Positions 1 through 7,822 of a stretch of 53,094 nt of DNA are shown here, piece after piece. Position 1 is the first letter of the stretch. The number at the start of each line of letters is the position of its first letter. The notes under the pieces were generated by a model, which was given only the letters and a program-made list of their open reading frames with translations, did no database searches and was not told where the DNA came from. Source of the stretch: Clostridiales bacterium. Lineage in GTDB: Bacteria > Bacillota > Clostridia > Lachnospirales > WQUN01. Location: assembly GCA_031270945.1 (NCBI GenBank), contig JAISWZ010000651.1, forward strand, positions 1 through 53,094. Direction: 5' to 3'. A program made the translations under genes and the position numbers.

Positions 1-713
1 TCCATGGATACTGCCAGCTGCAAAGCGGCAGCGGTCGTTTGGGACACAAAAGAGATTTCTCCCATGAAGATGTTTGTTCCCATGTTGACCAGGATTGAGA
101 TGCCTATGACGCCAATGAAAAGCAGAGGCTCAAGCCATGATCTTGTAGAGAAGATCATTATAAGCAGAACCACGGGAAGAAGGAACAGCATCATCTGGGA
201 GGATTGGGTGCCGGCATCGTTCTTTAGCACAGCGTCTCCCAGCTCTCCTCCCGAAAATTTAACGTCGCTGCCCAGCGCTTCGCGCAGTTCGTCCGCTGTC
301 GCAAGCAGAGTTTTGTTGGAGGCGCCATTTTCAAACCTCGCCTGGTATAGCGCGTAGCCATCCTTGTACCATGCGTCAAGGACGCTTTGCTTGATGAATG
401 ACTCGGGCTGAAGTATGTCTGCCACGTCATCAAGCCATTTGACTTCCTCTGCAAGCTCGATGTTTTCGATCCGAGCTTTGAGATCAAGCGCTTGCGGGAT
501 GGATGACACTTTGGCCATGATTCGGGTTTCCTCGCCAAGAGCGCCGAACGCCCCTTCCATTTCTGATATTGCTTTCGTGGATGGGCTGCTCTCTGGAAGA
601 TAGCTCATAATGTCATAGTTGACGGGCACGTTTGGCAAAGCTATGGCTGAAAAGGCTATAAGCAAAGCGAAAACGACCAGCGTCAGCCATTTGTAGCGGA
701 TGAAATCCTGCAA
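1..713 (-). CDS. MMPL/RND-family transporter, N-terminal part (cut by window edge)
   Basis: The frame stays open from the window edge, so only about 237 N-terminal residues are visible. The reading starts LQDFIRYKWLTLVVFALL, a first membrane segment preceded by a short amphipathic stretch. An extracytoplasmic portion follows, then a hydrophobic stretch containing FSTRSWLEPLLF, NMGTNIF and LQLAVSMD. This arrangement is characteristic of the first porter domain of MMPL exporters, which are proton-driven lipid or drug efflux pumps of the plasma membrane. A TTG start at 713 is preferred because AGGTGA lies five bases upstream. An in-frame GTG at 722 is too close to that site. A TetR-type regulator gene lies upstream on the same strand, a common pairing for such exporters. 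The substrate is unknown. Confidence 0.85.
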   Translation of the reverse strand, partial: MQDFIRYKWLTLVVFALLIAFSAIALPNVPVNYDIMSYLPESSPSTKAISEMEGAFGALGEETRIMAKVSSIPQALDLKARIENIELAEEVKWLDDVADILQPESFIKQSVLDAWYKDGYALYQARFENGASNKTLLATADELREALGSDVKFSGGELGDAVLKNDAGTQSSQMMLFLLPVVLLIMIFSTRSWLEPLLFIGVIGISILVNMGTNIFMGEISFVSQTTAAALQLAVSM

Positions 714-731
714 TGCACTCACCTCTCGTTA

Positions 732-1140
732 TTGAACAAATGGTGAACCAAAAGTCCGTAAGAATCCTTAGGCTGAGGACTGAAAAGATAACTGCGAATT
801 TTAGGTCCAAAAATGCTTCGATATTTTGTTTGGTTGAACAACCGGTGAACCAAAAGGCCGTAAGAGTCCGAATGAGGTTGATTTAGAGCGGAAAGAACTT
901 TGCTCTTCCCTCCGACTTTCGGTCCGAGAATAGCCGCGACACTTCGCTTGATTGAACAAACGGTGAACCAAAACCCTAAAAAAAGACCTTGAGCTGAGGA
1001 CTGAGCGTTTCGTCAGTCGCCTCTGAGCAAAAAGAGCTACGCTTTTTGCTCGCATGTTTTAGTGCAATGCAATCAACTCCCCTTGGTTGAACAAATGGTG
1101 AACCAATAGCCCTTAAAAATCCCCAGCCCGGCGGCTGAGG
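732..1140. repeat. Four-copy degenerate repeat with operator-like core upstream of the MMPL gene
   Basis: A core TTGAACAAnnGGTGAACCAA occurs at 732-752, 834-854, 952-972 and 1087-1107. Inside each core TGAAC is repeated 11 bp apart, about one helical turn. Each core is followed by similar but decayed sequence containing CCGTAAGA or CTGAGGA(C/T)-like blocks, so the whole unit of about 100-135 bp was probably duplicated. The array fills the gap between the MMPL gene and the TetR gene. A regulatory role is inferred from this position. Small ORFs on the minus strand here follow the repeats and look spurious. Confidence 0.6.
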
Positions 1141-1155
1141 ATGGGTTGCCTAAGA

Positions 1156-1776
1156 CTAGCGTTTCCATAACCCTACTTGGTATGCAATAATTCTTTTCCT
1201 GGTGTTGTCGTTGTCTAGCAACCCTGGGCCTATGCCTGTAACTGCTGTCAAAAAGTGGTCAAACAAGACAGCCTTCAGGACTTCAGCCGCGCTAACATAG
1301 TCAAATTCCTTGATTTCGCCTTTTTGCGCCCTGTCTCTCAAAATTTCTTGAAACCAGGTTTCGCTCCCTCTCATCTTGGAGAGAGAGGCTTTGTCCAAAA
1401 GGTTGAACAGATCTGTTTCCCTGAATAAAATTTTGATTACGTGCCGGTAATCCGTAAAGATGTTGCGCCAGTTCTGATAAAGCCGCTCGATAACCTCTTC
1501 GAGCGTCAGATCGTCAAAGTTTTCTGTTTGTATGACCCTGAGGCGAGAAACTATAAGCTGGTAGTTTTCCAGCACCAAGACCTGCAGCATCTCCTTCTTT
1601 CCGCCAGGGAAATAGTGGTACAGCAAGCCGTCCGCCATGCCTATCTTTTGGTTTATGCTTCTCACGGGGGTGGCGCTGAATCCGTTTTCCGCAAACAGCT
1701 TCAAAGCGGAGTCAAGCAGGTTTCGCCTGGTTTCGGCCGCCTGCTCCTGTCGCATGTTTGGCTTTTCTTTGCTCAT
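1156..1776 (-). CDS. TetR-family transcriptional regulator
   Basis: The 206-residue protein has an N-terminal TetR helix-turn-helix at about residues 19-65 (RRNLLDSALKLFAENGFSAT, then GMADGLLYHYFPGGKKEM). A long helical C-terminal ligand-binding region follows with no recognised ligand signature. The start at MSKEKP is chosen because GAGGTG lies just upstream. A longer frame up to 1875 would run through a palindromic element and is unlikely to be translated. It lies upstream of the MMPL exporter gene on the same strand, separated by the four-copy repeat. It is inferred to repress that exporter and perhaps itself. Confidence 0.85.
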   Translation of the reverse strand: MSKEKPNMRQEQAAETRRNLLDSALKLFAENGFSATPVRSINQKIGMADGLLYHYFPGGKKEMLQVLVLENYQLIVSRLRVIQTENFDDLTLEEVIERLYQNWRNIFTDYRHVIKILFRETDLFNLLDKASLSKMRGSETWFQEILRDRAQKGEIKEFDYVSAAEVLKAVLFDHFLTAVTGIGPGLLDNDNTRKRIIAYQVGLWKR

Positions 1777-1810
1777 TAGTTTGCACACCTCATTCGTTGA
1801 AAGCTCCTGA

Positions 1811-1877
1811 TGGCATATCCCAAAATTTATAAATTTTAGCCGTGGCTTTTCAAGCCATGAATAATTCTGGGGCATAC
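1811..1877. repeat. Palindromic dispersed element, copy 1
   Basis: The left end GGCATATCCCAAAATT and a decayed right end AATTCTGGGGCATACCC match the element found throughout the window. It lies just upstream of the tetR start codon, so it could lie in that gene's leader. Confidence 0.6.
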
Positions 1878-1996
1878 CCTAAATATAATAGCAAAGCTGC
1901 ATTCAAATGTCAAAGCTCTTTTGGAATTCTAATCTTGATGATTTATTTATGACAAGAGCGGCCAGGCTGGCTTTAGAGCCGCCTGGCCGTTAATAC

Positions 1997-2665
1997 CTAT
2001 GCTTGGGCTTCTTTTATCATTTCTAAGTAAGAGTTCATGGCCGCTTTGGCACCTTCAACATCTTTGTTTTCCATGCAGCCAAGAAAGCTAGAATACAGCT
2101 CAACGGTCTCTTCATAATTGGAATATCCATCCTTGAAGTAGAACAGCATGGTTCTAAAGGACTGATATATCTTTTTCAATATAGAATTGCCGGTCATGTT
2201 GCCTAGCGACGTGTGAAAAGCGACATCCAATGTTTCCAGCTGGCGGTTGTCAGGAGCGCACTCCATTATTCTTTCAAGTATGTTTCGCATAAGAGCCAGG
2301 TCTTCCGATGTGCCAGCTTCAATGGCAAGCGGTATGCTGCCCATCTCAAGCAGGTGGCGGAAGCTGAACATGTCGCTATCCGGAGGCCGCTCAAGGAGGA
2401 TTTCCGGCATCAATGACTGGACGCTCTTTGCGGCGCCAGATTCGCATACATAGCGGCCATTTTTCTTGCCTTCAACCAGCCCCAGGCTTTCCAGCTTATG
2501 CAAGGCGCCTCTGACAGTAATGCGGCTTACGCCTAAAGACAGCGACAGGCTGTTTTCAGAGGGTATCTTGTCTCCGGGCTTCCAATCGCCGTCGTGAAGC
2601 ATGCCGATAAATTGGTCAAAAACCCTTTCGCTTACGTTTTGCTGTTCCACTATCTCCAGTTGAAT
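1997..2665 (-). CDS. GntR-family regulator with FCD effector domain
   Basis: The N-terminal winged helix (about residues 10-75) carries GDWKPGDKIPSENSLS and SRITVRGALHKLESLGLVEG, the GntR signature. An all-helical FCD domain of the FadR type follows (FSFRHLLEMG, FHTSLGNMTGN, LYSSFLGCMENKDVEGAKAA). The likely effector is a small organic acid or sugar acid; which one cannot be read from sequence. The start is uncertain. A TTG at 2722 lies upstream of the probable minus 10 box, so it would not be in the transcript. The best Shine-Dalgarno (GAGGTGATT) precedes an ATT codon at 2665, used here tentatively. No metabolic operon adjoins it, so its targets are unknown. Confidence 0.8.
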   Translation of the reverse strand: MQLEIVEQQNVSERVFDQFIGMLHDGDWKPGDKIPSENSLSLSLGVSRITVRGALHKLESLGLVEGKKNGRYVCESGAAKSVQSLMPEILLERPPDSDMFSFRHLLEMGSIPLAIEAGTSEDLALMRNILERIMECAPDNRQLETLDVAFHTSLGNMTGNSILKKIYQSFRTMLFYFKDGYSNYEETVELYSSFLGCMENKDVEGAKAAMNSYLEMIKEAQA

Positions 2666-2705
2666 GGAAATCACCTCGACTTTCGTATTCTGGTCTGATA
2701 TTCTT

Positions 2706-2745
2706 ATTATATCTGGTTGCAAGATGTATTACAATAGCCAGATAT
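2706..2745 (-). promoter_or_regulatory. SigA-type promoter with inverted-repeat operator of the GntR gene
   Basis: On the minus strand TTGTAA and TATAAT are separated by 17 bp. An inverted repeat with 8-bp arms (ATATCTGG at 2709-2716 and CCAGATAT at 2738-2745) brackets this promoter. The layout suggests autoregulation by the downstream GntR protein; this is inference. Confidence 0.5.
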
Positions 2746-2810
2746 CGGTACTTGCGCGTTTATATTGATTGGGATATGCACTGCGTTAACAGCGTTGAAA
2801 GGGGTAACGC

Positions 2811-3317
2811 TTATGATTTAGGCATCAACCGCCTAAGCTTTTCGCTTGCCTGGAAAACGCCCGTTATCCTCCATTCCAAGACCTTGCGGAGGCTTTGGTC
2901 ATCTTCGTCGTACCTGATAATTTCTTCAACCATGTTTCGCAGCTTTTCTTCCAATCCTCTGCTTTTCAGTTCGTGAACCCAAAGATCCCTGTCAAAGAAC
3001 CTGATAACCTGGCTAAGGCACTTGTAGGTCCATTTTGATTCGCGATGCTCAATCAAGGACATTATCGTCTCGGTCTGGGAGGCGAACTTCATGTTTCCGA
3101 CACCTTTGAAGAATCGGCTGTTCTCGTATCCGGATATGCCGTTGACATCCAGCAGGCAGTTCAAGCCATGTTCTTTATATTTTTCAGGCCCATAGTACTG
3201 ATAATGGTTGCACACGCTTACCCAGCCATAAATGTTTGCCATTGTCTCACCAACAATCAATATCGGCAAATCGCTATATTTTATGCAGTCCTTGTAAAGA
3301 TCAAAATCAGCTAGCAT
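2811..3317 (-). CDS. Uncharacterised protein, possible AbiEi-like partner of the nucleotidyltransferases
   Basis: This 168-residue soluble protein is encoded last in a three-gene minus-strand operon. Its ATG overlaps the stop region of the preceding gene by 7 bp (ATGCTAG), with AGGTGGGG as ribosome binding site, so translation is probably coupled. The middle carries NMKFASQTETIMSLIE and a helical tail follows. That is loosely reminiscent of the segment of AbiEi antitoxins that precedes the C-terminal helices, where S-x-E-R-A-hydrophobic is usual. The resemblance is weak. The role as antitoxin rests mainly on its position beside AbiEii-like genes. It could equally be an unrelated protein. Confidence 0.5.
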   Translation of the reverse strand: MLADFDLYKDCIKYSDLPILIVGETMANIYGWVSVCNHYQYYGPEKYKEHGLNCLLDVNGISGYENSRFFKGVGNMKFASQTETIMSLIEHRESKWTYKCLSQVIRFFDRDLWVHELKSRGLEEKLRNMVEEIIRYDEDDQSLRKVLEWRITGVFQASEKLRRLMPKS

Positions 3318-4024
3318 GTCCCCACCTGTCCGTTCCAGTCAAGAATGCCGTTGACAAAGGGATCCAAAGCGGAAAAAACGCTATTCCAGCCTCCAGAAAT
3401 ATCTTGCGTTTCTTGAACAGCAGTTTCACCCCTTGATTTGTATATAGAGAAATCGCCAATAGATTTCTTGGCCAGCAAAGTTATCAGCAGCTGGATATCC
3501 ATATCGAGCTTGCCTTCTGAGACTATGGAAACTATATTGAAGGCATCGAGGATGTCTCCTGGCGCTTGTCTTGTTTTATCGCTCGATTTATTGCTTGATA
3601 TAGACTGTATTCGCTCAGCTAGAACATCCTCTAAGAGCGCCCCCTTAAATTTGCCCCAGGGGCCTGAATAAGTCTTGAATGTGTAAGGGTCTAGCTCTTC
3701 AACTATCTGGGCTTCGCAAATGGTGTTCGAAGGCAGCAAGGCAACTGAGAATCTCATGTCTTCTTGCAAAGCGCCAAACCTCAGCTCGCCTTGATACGAC
3801 TCCAGCATCTTCAGGCAAGCGTCCTCTGTCACATAAAACTTAATATCGCTGGTCGTCCTGATCAGGGGTCTTTTGATAAGCCTAAAAATGTGCCTAAGGA
3901 CACATCCTCCTTTGAACAGCACATCCAACCTGTCTGTGTAGCACTTGTTGGCAAGACTGTAAAACGCCATGTCCGTTGAAGACAAGCCATCGTTGCTAGA
4001 TAGATCGCTATTTGAAAAACTCAT
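3311..4024 (-). CDS. AbiEii-like nucleotidyltransferase paralogue with altered active site
   Basis: This 237-residue protein is clearly paralogous to the product of the gene just upstream (complement 4136-4843): FKGGCVLRHIF, the following basic segment and the tail FVNGILDWNG all match. The GG of the nucleotide-binding turn is kept, but the catalytic DxD reads DIK (TTSDIKFYV). The C-terminal region that carries the K/R-D-x-x-D-hydrophobic motif of the family is also scrambled (QAPGDILDAFN). It is therefore probably inactive as a nucleotidyltransferase. The start MSFSNSD is preferred over an upstream ATG because AGGATG precedes it at the same distance as in the paralogue. Confidence 0.7.
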   Translation of the reverse strand: MSFSNSDLSSNDGLSSTDMAFYSLANKCYTDRLDVLFKGGCVLRHIFRLIKRPLIRTTSDIKFYVTEDACLKMLESYQGELRFGALQEDMRFSVALLPSNTICEAQIVEELDPYTFKTYSGPWGKFKGALLEDVLAERIQSISSNKSSDKTRQAPGDILDAFNIVSIVSEGKLDMDIQLLITLLAKKSIGDFSIYKSRGETAVQETQDISGGWNSVFSALDPFVNGILDWNGQVGTC

Positions 4025-4135
4025 TATTATCATCCTAATCGAAAACGGGCTTTTTGAAGCGAGATCAAAACAAGGCAAGCCGGGGTTATGAGCAAAATTT
4101 TGGGATGCGCCGCAAAAGCCCTAATTCTCTAAAGA

Positions 4136-4843
4136 TCATGCGTTGCTTGATATCCAAATCCGCCCATTCCAGCGCTTGCTAACTGAATAGTTAAGAACGC
4201 CATCTACGAAGGCATCTACAGTGGAAAAAACGCTATTGCTGTTGTCCACGATCTCCATAACTTCATTGACCATATTTGCGTTCATAGTTCGGTAAGAGGA
4301 AAAGTCGCCTAGGGTTCTTTTTGCCAAAAACTCGTTTAGCAGCTTGATGTCTTTGTCAAGCTTGTTTTCAATCGCTATATTGAAGATATCGGCAATGTCT
4401 TTAGCCCTTCCGAAGATCCTGTCGCCGGACAGCGACTGAATCTTGTCAGCCAGCATGTCCTCTATGACTACCCCCTTGAAGTCTCCTTGGGGGCTTGAGT
4501 AAACCTTGCATATGTTAGGATTAATTTGCTCTAATATTTGGACGTCGCAATCAATGCTGGATTTAAGCAGGATTACATTGACTTTCAGCGTGTCTCTCAA
4601 CTTCCCGAACCTTAGTTCCTCTTGGTAAGAATCCAGCATTTCCAAGTAGGCGTCCTCGGAAACATCAAAGTCAATGTCTTTCGTTACCCTGACTCGGGGC
4701 TTGTTGATCGAGCGGAAAATGTGCCTCAAGACACATCCTCCTTTGAACACCACATCCAGCTTATCGGAATAGCACTTATTGGCGAATTTATAAAAAGCTG
4801 TGTCTACTGAAGTCAAGTTGCCGTCTTTGATTGAAGAAGCCAT
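4136..4843 (-). CDS. AbiEii/AbiGii-family nucleotidyltransferase (type IV toxin-like)
   Basis: This 235-residue protein has the family core: FKGGCVLRHIF at residues 33-43, DIDFD at 56-60, then IEDMLADKIQSLSGDRIFGR and AKDIADIFNI. These correspond to the GG turn, the metal-binding DxD and the conserved A-x-K and R-x-x-K-D-x-x-D segments of AbiEii toxins, which transfer nucleotides to RNA or protein targets in abortive-infection systems. The start has AGGATGG seven bases upstream. It is first in an operon with a degenerate paralogue and a 168-residue protein. Whether it acts as a toxin here is not shown by the sequence, because the partner is not a clear AbiEi. Confidence 0.75.
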   Translation of the reverse strand: MASSIKDGNLTSVDTAFYKFANKCYSDKLDVVFKGGCVLRHIFRSINKPRVRVTKDIDFDVSEDAYLEMLDSYQEELRFGKLRDTLKVNVILLKSSIDCDVQILEQINPNICKVYSSPQGDFKGVVIEDMLADKIQSLSGDRIFGRAKDIADIFNIAIENKLDKDIKLLNEFLAKRTLGDFSSYRTMNANMVNEVMEIVDNSNSVFSTVDAFVDGVLNYSVSKRWNGRIWISSNA

Positions 4844-5057
4844 TAAAAACCATCCTAATCCGTTGAAGTGAAAAAGCTATTAATATGGGGCATTGATTTA
4901 TATGCAACAAAGTGCTTGAAGCAGGGTTTGCGCCGATATCAGGATATCGGAGTTCAGCGCGTTTGTCAAGCTGCCCTGGCCAAGGGGCGTTTTTAGGAGT
5001 AGGCCGGATAAACGTGAAAAAGAGATGCGGCACATGCGCATCTCTTTGAATTGCTAT

Positions 5058-5338
5058 AAAAAAGGCTTGCAAGCGCAATCTTTTCAGGGGAGGGCAGGGG
5101 AATAGGCGACACAATTGATTCCTACCCCTAAATTCCATGGAAAGAGTTGCATTTGCTGTTAATTCATTTAAAACAGGAAAAGGCGGGAATGGCGTAGGCA
5201 TCTTTGTGAGCTATCATAAAAGGGCTTGCCAGCGCAATCTTTTTCGTAGGCGGGCAGGGGAATAGGCACCCAAGCTGATTCCTACCCCTAAATTCCATGG
5301 CAAGGGTTGCATTTGTTGTCAATCCGTTAAAAACGGAC
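5058..5338. repeat. Two-copy direct repeat of about 120 bp
   Basis: Positions 5058-5180 and 5219-5338 are near-identical. Shared blocks include GGCTTGC(A/C)AGCGCAATCTTTT, GGGCAGGGGAATAGGC, GATTCCTACCCCTAAATTCC, GGTTGCATTTG and GTTAAAAAC. The stretch lies between the end of the AAA-ATPase-like gene and the start of the AbiEii-like operon, about 0.5 kb without a gene. No transposase or clear terminator is present. It may carry regulatory sites or be a remnant of duplication. Confidence 0.65.
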
Positions 5339-5387
5339 ATTCAGGAAATCAGGGGTACGCAGCTGTTTCGTGAATTAGAGGCAATCC

Positions 5388-6989
5388 CTAAAAGCTTTCT
5401 CTCATCTCAATAGCGCTGGAGAAATACTTCAAGTCTCTGCTGCAGGATATCCCCACAAGCAGCAGCTTGCCCGTGTAGGGCCATGATGTTCCCTTAAACG
5501 CTTGAGGATACTTGTTGTCTTTGATCTTCTCAAGCAAGTCGTCTGGGTCGCTGTCATATTCCATTGCAAGGATGATGCACTCATCTGTCCTGACGTAAGG
5601 GAAAAACAAGAAAATGACATGGTCTTTGCCGTCTTTGTTATCCCGAACAATGTCATAGCTCTCGCGAGCTGACAGGTACGCAATATTAACTATGGCTGAA
5701 AGATCGTACTCGTTGCCGTATGTGAAGACAGGAGGTTCAAATTCATCCTGCTCGTCAAGAATCCTTGTTACCTCGTAAATGTCCATTTCCAAAGTCGACG
5801 AAAACATAAGCAACGACTGGCTTGCCAATGAGTGCAAGTAGCCCAGAGAGCTCTTTTTGTAAAGCAATGAAATAAACTTTTCCATAATCTCCAGGTTGGG
5901 GATTGAGGCAATGGAATCGTTTATCGTTAAAAGGCCATACAAAGCCATGGCTGAAAGAGTTTCATCTTTTGAATCAAAGGTTGCGCTTGGAGAAATGGCG
6001 TTAGCGGTGAACTTTACATAAACGGGCTCTGAAGAGATCAGGAGCGCCAAGTCGCGGCGCATGTCGGAGCCGTACTTTTCGAGGCAGAAGAAGATCTCGT
6101 CCCTGGGGCCGGTGTTTGTCCAGTAGCTTCCTACCTGATTTCCATCCAAGGCGCTCACTATGGAAAAGGGGTTGTATATTTTCTCGCCGTTTGGCAGGAA
6201 GTAGCCGCTATACCAATTCTTTAGGCCTTCTCGCGTAACTTTTTTAGGCTTCGTTGTCTTGGCCATGTAGCACTTAAACAAGTCGTCAACCTCGGACTCG
6301 GAGAATCCGAAATACTCGCTGAACTTTGAAGAGGCGAAAGTGTACTCAGAAAACATGTTCAGGTCAGAACCGCTTGAGTATTTTGCTATTGGCAAGATTC
6401 CGGTCATGTAAGCCATAGAGACATAGCTTCGATCTTTGAGCAGATTTCTGAGAAAATCAAGGTAGTCCTTCTTGTCTTGGGGTTTTGCGAACGATGCGTC
6501 AAATATGAAATCCCATTCGTCTAGCACAAACATGAATGACTCGCCGGTGACGCCATGTATTTCTTCAAGAAGGATTATTGGGTCATTGGTTTTGCGCTCG
6601 ACATCAGGATAGGCCTCGCGCAGATCAGACAGAAGGTTGTCGTTGATGGAATCGATATATTGCTTGTAGGTTTGGCAGTTGCGAGGAAATTGGTTGAGGG
6701 TGATAAATATGACGTTTTCTGAGTTGAGGGGCTGCTTGAGAACCTTTGACTTGCATATTTTAAGCTTGCTGAACACGTCGCTTGAGTCTATGCCTTTTCC
6801 GAAGTACGACGCTATCATGGTTGCCATAACTGATTTTCCAAAGCGCCTTGGCCTGGTGACACAAATATGCTTGCATGAAGCCAGCTCTTCAAGCATCAAG
6901 GATTTGTCGACAAAATAGGGGGTGCTGAAGACTGACTTGAAAAGCGTGCATGGTTTTTCTACATTGAGGTAATTTGCGATATCTGCCAC
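5388..6989 (-). CDS. AAA-ATPase-like protein with C-terminal PD-(D/E)XK-like (DUF1703-type) region
   Basis: The 533-residue protein begins with YFVDKSLMLEELASCKHICV and a P-loop variant RPRRFGKSVMATM, then a Walker B region FMFVLDEWDFIF. Both are typical of the AAA-ATPase-like family that is abundant in Clostridia and Bacteroidetes. The C-terminus resembles the DUF1703/PD-(D/E)XK nuclease domain (ECIILAMEYD, LLEKIKDNKYPQAFKG, LLLVGISCSRDLKYFSS). The usual E-x-K catalytic pair reads MEYD, so nuclease activity is doubtful. The GTG start is poorly supported. The frame is open for about 21 further codons (reading KHLFINRRPKDVADIA) without a standard start codon, so the native N-terminus may be lost. 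Function in this family is unknown. Confidence 0.75.
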   Translation of the reverse strand: MADIANYLNVEKPCTLFKSVFSTPYFVDKSLMLEELASCKHICVTRPRRFGKSVMATMIASYFGKGIDSSDVFSKLKICKSKVLKQPLNSENVIFITLNQFPRNCQTYKQYIDSINDNLLSDLREAYPDVERKTNDPIILLEEIHGVTGESFMFVLDEWDFIFDASFAKPQDKKDYLDFLRNLLKDRSYVSMAYMTGILPIAKYSSGSDLNMFSEYTFASSKFSEYFGFSESEVDDLFKCYMAKTTKPKKVTREGLKNWYSGYFLPNGEKIYNPFSIVSALDGNQVGSYWTNTGPRDEIFFCLEKYGSDMRRDLALLISSEPVYVKFTANAISPSATFDSKDETLSAMALYGLLTINDSIASIPNLEIMEKFISLLYKKSSLGYLHSLASQSLLMFSSTLEMDIYEVTRILDEQDEFEPPVFTYGNEYDLSAIVNIAYLSARESYDIVRDNKDGKDHVIFLFFPYVRTDECIILAMEYDSDPDDLLEKIKDNKYPQAFKGTSWPYTGKLLLVGISCSRDLKYFSSAIEMRESF

Positions 6990-7231
6990 ATCCTTTGGCC
7001 GTCTGTTTATGAACAGATGTTTGACTGCTTCATTGGTGAGCGAAAAGAACAGCGCTTGTCACTCTAGCAAAAAGTTGGTCACAGCGAAATGTTTTCGCTC
7101 GCATGCATAGTCTATCACAATTCATGGCGTTTGTAAAGGTTCAGCTATAAAAAGCGAACGTTCCAGGCTATTCCAGCATAAGCAAAGGTTCTTGATTCTC
7201 GCTTAAAGCAATTGGCGAAAAAGGTCATGAA

Positions 7232-7260
7232 TTGACATGCTCGCATAGTCGTGATAAAAT
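7232..7260 (+). promoter_or_regulatory. SigA-type promoter of the 7354/polymerase operon
   Basis: TTGACA (7232-7237) and TAAAAT (7255-7260) are spaced by 17 bp. It lies about 95 bp upstream of the first start codon and points into the two-gene unit. The promoter at 10123 has the same boxes and spacing. Confidence 0.65.
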
Positions 7261-7353
7261 GGAAATGGATTTTTGCGGGATTCAGGATGTAACTCAAAGC
7301 AACTATCTAAAGCAATGACGCTTGCAAAAATACAGTCAGGAGTTTATATCTAT

Positions 7354-7818
7354 ATGGCAAGAAAAGCTAGGAGAAATGAACCGTTCATCCGCGAGGGATG
7401 CCCCGCTTCAAGCCCAATCAATGACAAGGATATTGAGAGGTATGAGAGTGATGACACGTTTGAGGCGCTGCATGCTTTTGAAAAAGCAAGGCAAGCAAAG
7501 CTGGCTGGAGATATCGGCGCTATGGAGAAAGTTTTGAAAGAGCGTGAGGAAAAGGCTGACGAACGCGCCTATTACGAATCTGCAAATGATCCAGGCTTTT
7601 CCTATGGGAGCTTTGAGCTGCTTTTCAAAATGCATCGTAGAATGCGCATGCTCCACCCACTTTCTGCCGAACAAACCTCGCAGACGCGCAAGTGTCTGGA
7701 TTTGCTAGGGGCAAGTCTGGAAACGGCGATTGGGTCGTTGTTTCATGATGTTGCGGGAAAGAACAACATTAGAGGCAACCAAATATCAAGTGTTCGCTAT
7801 CTCTATGATGAGGAGTGA
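7354..7818 (+). CDS. Uncharacterised protein preceding the phage-type polymerase gene
   Basis: This 154-residue charged protein begins MARKARRNEPF, preceded by CAGGAG. It has a predicted helical middle rich in E, K and R (ALHAFEKARQAKLAGDIGAM, EKVLKEREEKADERAYYESA). Its stop codon lies 4 bp before the GTG of the polymerase gene, and the AGGAG at the end of its frame is the ribosome binding site of the polymerase, so the two are co-translated. No family was recognised. In phi29-like phages genes next to the polymerase can encode terminal protein or DNA-binding proteins, but no such similarity can be shown here. Confidence 0.6.
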   Translation: MARKARRNEPFIREGCPASSPINDKDIERYESDDTFEALHAFEKARQAKLAGDIGAMEKVLKEREEKADERAYYESANDPGFSYGSFELLFKMHRRMRMLHPLSAEQTSQTRKCLDLLGASLETAIGSLFHDVAGKNNIRGNQISSVRYLYDEE

Positions 7819-7822
7819 AATT

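Noticed and set aside
613..1055. Two overlapping minus-strand small ORFs
   Set aside because: They follow the repeated operator-like units and the MMPL start; no ribosome binding sites and no protein-like composition.
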